From: Bacteroidales bacterium
GTDB lineage: Bacteria > Bacteroidota > Bacteroidia > Bacteroidales > UBA932
Reading direction: 5' to 3'
DNA length: 64,000 nucleotides
Assembly: GCA_017471045.1 (NCBI GenBank)
Contig: JAFUWZ010000009.1
Span: 1 to 64,000 of the forward strand
The notes under the pieces are model-generated. The model saw only the letters and a list, made by a program, of their open reading frames with translations, did not search any database and was not told the DNA's origin. Shown here piece by piece: positions 60,292-64,000 of this stretch (position 1 is the stretch's first letter; every line of letters starts with the position of its first letter). Both the position numbers and the translations under genes were made by a program.

Positions 60292-61368
60292 TTATGAATG
60301 GATATGCTTGCGAAGATACGCAAAAATACCGTCCTTTCGCAAAAATGATTGCAAGATGATGCTTCCTTTCCAGCGTCCGGCGACCCGCGCGCGCGGGGCA
60401 AAGCGCTGCCGGTAGGCTTCCAGCTCAGGCAGAGTGACCGGCCTGCGCAGGTTTCTGTAGGCTTCGTGCGCCCGGTAGACGGACTTGGCGTACTCCCATT
60501 TCCCGGTCAGCAGATAGATGCAGGCGGAAGCGCCGTCCAGCATCATCCGCAAGCCGATCTTGCGGTTGGCCTTGCGCAGGGCCCTGGCCGGCCCGAGTCC
60601 GTCCAAGACGAAAGTCCGGGCGAGGTTGTTCTCCAGGAGCAGGAGGTTGTTGCGGAAGTTGAGCTGCAGTTTCCAAGGGGAGTCGGCGGGAAGGGTGCCG
60701 CCGCCGAGGTGGTACACTACGGAACCGGGCACCACCTGGACCTTCCATCCTTCGAGCTGCATGCGCCAGCACAGGTCGATTTCTTCCATGTGGGCGAAGA
60801 AGCGGTCGTCGAGGCCCCCGAAATGCTTCCATACCTCGCTCCGGACCATCAGGCAGGCCCCCGTCGCCCAGAGGACGTCCGCCGGGGTATCGTATTGGCC
60901 CTCGTCCCGTTCCACACGTTTCATCACACGTCCGCGGCAGAAGGGATAGCCCCAACGGTCGATCAGGCCTCCGGCAGCCCCGGCGTACTCGAAGCGGTCA
61001 TGGTCGTAGTAGGAGAGCAGCTTGGGAGCGCAGGCGCCGCATTCCGGGTGGCTATCCATCCATCCGGCCAGCGGCTCCAGCCAGCCGGGCGTAACCTCCA
61101 CGTCGGAATTGATCAGCACCAGCAGTTCGGCTTCCACTTGTGCCAGGGCGCGGTTGTACCCGCCGGTGAACCCGTAGTTGTCGTCCAGCGGGATCCGCCG
61201 TACCGTCGGGAACTCCTCTGCCATCATTTCCATCGATCCGTCGGTGCTGGCGCTGTCCGCGACGATGACCTCCGCATCCAGCCCCTCGCAACTGCGGATG
61301 AGGCCGGGGAGGAACTGGCGGAGGTACTCTTTCGTGTTCCAGTTGAGGATGACGACCGCGGTTTTCAT
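60292..61368 (-). CDS. Family 2 glycosyltransferase (rhamnosyltransferase-like)
   Basis: A 358-residue GT-A enzyme. TAVVILNWNTKEYLRQF and VADSASTDGSMEMM bind the nucleotide, LVLINSDVEVTPGW holds the DxD, and the HMEEIDLCWRMQLEGW motif marks the WcaA/WbbL-type subgroup that includes rhamnosyltransferases. The C-terminus has an amphipathic region (RKANRKIGLRMMLDGASACIYLL). It lies three bases after the SlyD gene stop. Substrate is inferred only. Confidence 0.87.
   Translation of the reverse strand: MKTAVVILNWNTKEYLRQFLPGLIRSCEGLDAEVIVADSASTDGSMEMMAEEFPTVRRIPLDDNYGFTGGYNRALAQVEAELLVLINSDVEVTPGWLEPLAGWMDSHPECGACAPKLLSYYDHDRFEYAGAAGGLIDRWGYPFCRGRVMKRVERDEGQYDTPADVLWATGACLMVRSEVWKHFGGLDDRFFAHMEEIDLCWRMQLEGWKVQVVPGSVVYHLGGGTLPADSPWKLQLNFRNNLLLLENNLARTFVLDGLGPARALRKANRKIGLRMMLDGASACIYLLTGKWEYAKSVYRAHEAYRNLRRPVTLPELEAYRQRFAPRARVAGRWKGSIILQSFLRKDGIFAYLRKHIHS
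60321..60328 (-). promoter_or_regulatory. Putative trkA promoter inside the GT2 coding end
   Basis: The minus strand reads TATTTTTG, an exact TAnnTTTG match, about 40 bases before the trkA ATG. It lies in codons for GIFAYLR of the glycosyltransferase, so it could be a chance match. Confidence 0.35.
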
Positions 61369-61371
61369 CGG

Positions 61372-62025
61372 TCAGTCGTTTTCGTGATGAGGGCAGCAGC
61401 CTTCGCCGGGGTGACAGCAGCCTTCACCGTCTGCGCCATGGCCCTCGTGGTGGCAGCAGCCTTCGCCTTCCGGCCCTTCGTCACGGTGGTGGCAGCAGCC
61501 GCCTTTCCCGTGCCGGCGGCAATGATGCTGCTCTTCGGGCGGCAGGAATTCGCCGTGCAGGCCCTCGCGCAGCTCCTGCTCCGTCGCGTCGCGTACGCTC
61601 AGCACTTTTCCGCTGAAAGCCAGGGCCTTGCCGGCCATCGGATGGTTGAAGTCCACCGTGACGTCCCGGTCCTTGATCTCCACGATCCGGGCCATGCAGA
61701 CCTCTCCCGCTCCGTTCAGCATCGGGATGATGCGGCCTTCGACCAGCAAGTCTTCCCGCAGTTTTCCGTCCACGGTGAAAGAATCTTTCGGGATGTCGAA
61801 GCGGTGTGCGGGATCGTATTCGCCATAAGCCTCCGCCGGGGTCACCTCGAAGGCGAAGGCATCGCCTTCCTCTTTTCCTTCCAGTTCTTCCTCAAACTTG
61901 GGGAGGAGCATGTGGAACCCTTGTATGTAGTCCAGCGGCCGGTTCTCCGGCGCGTGATCGACCGTCTGCCCGTCGGAAAGCGCCGTGTAGGTCAGGATGA
62001 CGACCTTGTTTTTTTCGATTTTCAT
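61372..62025 (-). CDS. slyD: SlyD-type FKBP peptidyl-prolyl isomerase with metal-binding tail
   Basis: A 217-residue FKBP with an inserted-in-flap domain (IF), acting as prolyl isomerase and chaperone. NKVVILTYTALSDGQTVDHAPEN begins the FKBP fold, VTPAEAYGEYDP is the conserved active-site-side block, and NHPMAGKALAFSGKV closes it. Residues about 165-217 form a Cys/His tail with repeated GEGCCHH and GCCHHEGHG-like blocks, as in the nickel-binding tail of E. coli SlyD but more repetitive. ATG 62025 was chosen over 62064, which lies inside the GH92 gene. Eleven bases separate it from the GH92 stop. Confidence 0.92.
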   Translation of the reverse strand: MKIEKNKVVILTYTALSDGQTVDHAPENRPLDYIQGFHMLLPKFEEELEGKEEGDAFAFEVTPAEAYGEYDPAHRFDIPKDSFTVDGKLREDLLVEGRIIPMLNGAGEVCMARIVEIKDRDVTVDFNHPMAGKALAFSGKVLSVRDATEQELREGLHGEFLPPEEQHHCRRHGKGGCCHHRDEGPEGEGCCHHEGHGADGEGCCHPGEGCCPHHEND

Positions 62026-62036
62026 ATTTGATCTTG

Positions 62037-64000
62037 TCAATAGTCTTGCATCTCCTTGCCCCATTCGCCGGGTTGCTCCGCCATCTCGAGGACCAGGCGT
62101 CCGCCCCGGACGATGTCTTCGTGGCGGATCGTGGAGTAGGGATAGTCTTTGCCGTTGAGCCTGGCGGAGCGGATGTACTTGCGCTCCGGGCTCAGGCCCT
62201 TTGCCTCGATGGTGAAGCGCTTGCCGTCCTTGACGGTATAGACGGTGCGCCGCACCTGCGGGCTATGGATCAAGTACAGGTCCGTCCCGGCGAAGGGGTA
62301 CAGGCCCGACATGTGGAACACCAGCCAGGACGACATCGCACCGGAGTCGTCGTTGCCCGGGATGCCGCGGGGCGTGTCGTCGAAATTGTCCTGGAGCAGT
62401 TTTGAAATGAGGTCGGAGGTCAGGTCCGGCCGGCCGATCCAGTGATACAGGCAGGAGGTCAGGAAGGAGGGCTCGTTGCCCATGTCGCAGTAACCATTGC
62501 CGAACAGCTGGTCCAGACGCTGCTTGAAGGCATTCACACCCCCGCATTCCTCGATCAGCAGGTTGATGTCGTGCGGGACGCAGAGCGAGGTCTCGTAGGC
62601 GTTGGCTTCATAATAGAAATTGTTCCAGTGACCGTGGAAGGACTGGTCGGGCCGGAACACGAAGGTCGTGTCGGGCCGGCCGTCCCCGTTGAGGTCCGCA
62701 TCGAAGCTGTCCAGCCAGTTGCCTTTCTCGTCCCGGGGCAGGATAAAGCCGCGCACGCCGTTGTCCTCGACATCCTTCCGGAACAGGTTGCGCCAGTTGT
62801 GGGACTGCTCCCGGTATTTTGCGGCCAGGTCCTTGTGCCCGAGCCGGTCCGCAAGGACCGAGATGGCGTAGTCGCAGAAACTGTGGTCCACGGTGCGGCT
62901 TCCTGCGTGGGAAATCCACCAGGGAATGTAACCGATCGCGTTGTACCATTGCAGGCCGACGCGTCCTTCCTTGCGCTCGCGCTCCGAGCTGACGGTCGCG
63001 TCCTTGATCATCGCTTCCAGTCCGGTCTCGTAGTCGATCCCTTCCACGCCCTTCACGTAGGCGTCCGTGATGACGATGTCGGCATTGGAAGAACCCTGGG
63101 TGGATCCGTTGCAGTTGCCGCTGCGCCCGTCGGGCATGAAGCCGTCGTAGCGGTAGATGTTGATCAGCGACTGGACGATGTCCGCCTCCCGCCGCTCGTC
63201 GACGAGCGTGATCAGGGGCAGGTTGCAGCGGTAGGTGTCCCAGAGGGTGAAATAATCATCGTAGTAGGGCTCTTCCGGTTGCGCTTTCTCCCATTCGCCG
63301 GTCCGGTCGGAGGGCATCAGCATGGCGTGGTACAGGGCCGTATAGAACATCCGCTTCTGCTTGAGCGACGCGCGGGGATCGATCTGCACACGGCGCAGGA
63401 GCGCTTCCCACCGCTCGACGAGGCGGTCGCGCACACCCTCGAAATTCCAGTCCGGCAGGTCTTTCTCGGCGTTGGCCTTGGCCTGCTCCTCGCTGATGAA
63501 GGAAATGCCGACCTTCAGGAGCACTTCCGGCTTGCCGGGCTCGAAGCCCAGGGACATCTTGCGGAAGAGTTGCTTGGTATGGGCGACCGGGGTGTCGGTC
63601 AGGATGCAGAAATAGACCGTATAGGGTCCTCCGCCGCCCCAGCCTCCCTGGGAGGTGGTGTGGCCGCGGATTTCCTGGGGCGAGACCAGGCGGACCGCCC
63701 CATCGAGGTTGGTCTGGCCGCCACCCCGCCGGTTCTTGAGGACGAAATAGGCATCCACTGACAGGCCGCGCCCTCCGTCTTCCGGATAGGTGATCCGGTA
63801 GAGGGCCGCCCGCTCGGCGGAGGTGATCTCCACGCGGATGCCGGAGTCTTCCAGGGTCGTGGCGTAGTAGCCCAGTTCCATTGTCTCCTGCGTCCGCATG
63901 GCGAACTGCTCCTGCAGGTTCATCCCGTGCGAGAAAGGCATCAGCAGGACATTGCCGTATTTCGGGGATCCGCCCGTGCCGCTGACGTGCAGCTGGCTGA
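62037..64000 (-). CDS. Glycoside hydrolase family 92 alpha-mannosidase, N-terminus cut by window edge
   Basis: Calcium-dependent exo-alpha-mannosidase family (usually alpha-1,2). About 654 residues are visible. The N-terminal beta-sandwich (QLHVSGTGG, GGWGGGGPYTVYF) leads to an (alpha/alpha)6 barrel with LWDTYRCNLPLITLV, YDGFMPDGRSGNCNGS and DAYVKGVEGIDYETGL. The family's catalytic acid Glu is in DMGNEPSFL and the base/Ca region is GNDDSGAMSSW, both complete. The frame stays open to 64000, so the signal peptide and early part lie outside the window. It shares a strand with slyD and the GT2 gene. Confidence 0.93.
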   Translation of the reverse strand, partial: SQLHVSGTGGSPKYGNVLLMPFSHGMNLQEQFAMRTQETMELGYYATTLEDSGIRVEITSAERAALYRITYPEDGGRGLSVDAYFVLKNRRGGGQTNLDGAVRLVSPQEIRGHTTSQGGWGGGGPYTVYFCILTDTPVAHTKQLFRKMSLGFEPGKPEVLLKVGISFISEEQAKANAEKDLPDWNFEGVRDRLVERWEALLRRVQIDPRASLKQKRMFYTALYHAMLMPSDRTGEWEKAQPEEPYYDDYFTLWDTYRCNLPLITLVDERREADIVQSLINIYRYDGFMPDGRSGNCNGSTQGSSNADIVITDAYVKGVEGIDYETGLEAMIKDATVSSERERKEGRVGLQWYNAIGYIPWWISHAGSRTVDHSFCDYAISVLADRLGHKDLAAKYREQSHNWRNLFRKDVEDNGVRGFILPRDEKGNWLDSFDADLNGDGRPDTTFVFRPDQSFHGHWNNFYYEANAYETSLCVPHDINLLIEECGGVNAFKQRLDQLFGNGYCDMGNEPSFLTSCLYHWIGRPDLTSDLISKLLQDNFDDTPRGIPGNDDSGAMSSWLVFHMSGLYPFAGTDLYLIHSPQVRRTVYTVKDGKRFTIEAKGLSPERKYIRSARLNGKDYPYSTIRHEDIVRGGRLVLEMAEQPGEWGKEMQDY

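Noticed and set aside
1..64000. CRISPR arrays, insertion sequences, prophage or conjugation genes
   Set aside because: No regularly spaced repeats, transposase, integrase, or phage structural motifs were found on either strand by eye.

Overview
The window reads as a chromosomal segment of a high-GC member of the Bacteroidota, most likely order Bacteroidales. The evidence is SusC/SusD pairs, a one-protein hybrid two-component regulator, many start-proximal TAnnTTTG (-7) promoter boxes of the Bacteroidetes type, few Shine-Dalgarno sequences, a family 92 glycosidase and a VTC/DUF4956 operon. I cannot assign genus. No mobile element, CRISPR array or rRNA was seen. One tRNA gene is present. Both ends cut through genes (recA on the left, a GH92 glycosidase on the right). 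Genes are packed tightly and no gap exceeds about 260 bases.

Layout. 1-6340: housekeeping genes (recA, rlmN, a patatin/beta-barrel fusion, recX, pdxA, rnhA). 6395-9887: rmlDACB for dTDP-L-rhamnose. 9894-11963: a MalY/PatB-type lyase, a small outer-membrane barrel and a possible 43-aa ORF. 12060-15311: a WecG/TagA-type glycosyltransferase without a normal start codon, then a heptose kinase and a heptose nucleotidyltransferase-phosphatase fusion. 15299-25145: one minus-strand operon for a surface polysaccharide (WecA-type initiator, beta-helix protein, flippase, polymerase, three GT4 and one GT2 enzymes). The sugars made nearby (rhamnose, D-glycero-D-manno-heptose) are the natural donors for it.

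25229-29283: a probable metal-uptake module (Cys/His-rich small exported protein, TonB-dependent receptor, HMA protein), followed by a flippase-like membrane protein. 29257-30432: a GT4 enzyme. 30474-33240: a four-gene operon with a VTC polyphosphate-polymerase domain, a DUF4956 membrane protein, a DUF2490 barrel and a small exported repeat protein.

33428-50755: a complete polysaccharide utilisation locus on the plus strand: HTCS regulator, SusC, SusD, SusE-like lipoprotein, two tandem DUF4832 proteins with conserved glutamates, and two GH2 enzymes. The target glycan probably carries beta-galactoside or beta-glucuronide links plus a bond cut by the DUF4832 pair, which is the best candidate here for an undescribed enzyme activity.

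50904-64000, all minus strand: tRNA-Arg and rplS; a HEAT-repeat/3-keto-disaccharide hydrolase with a Tat-type Gfo/Idh oxidoreductase; dnaJ and grpE; a Uup-like ABC-F ATPase; trkA; a GT2 enzyme; a SlyD-type prolyl isomerase with a metal-binding tail; and the GH92 enzyme. Several genes were given later starts than the longest open frame because the longer frame overlaps a promoter box or lacks a signal peptide at its N-terminus.
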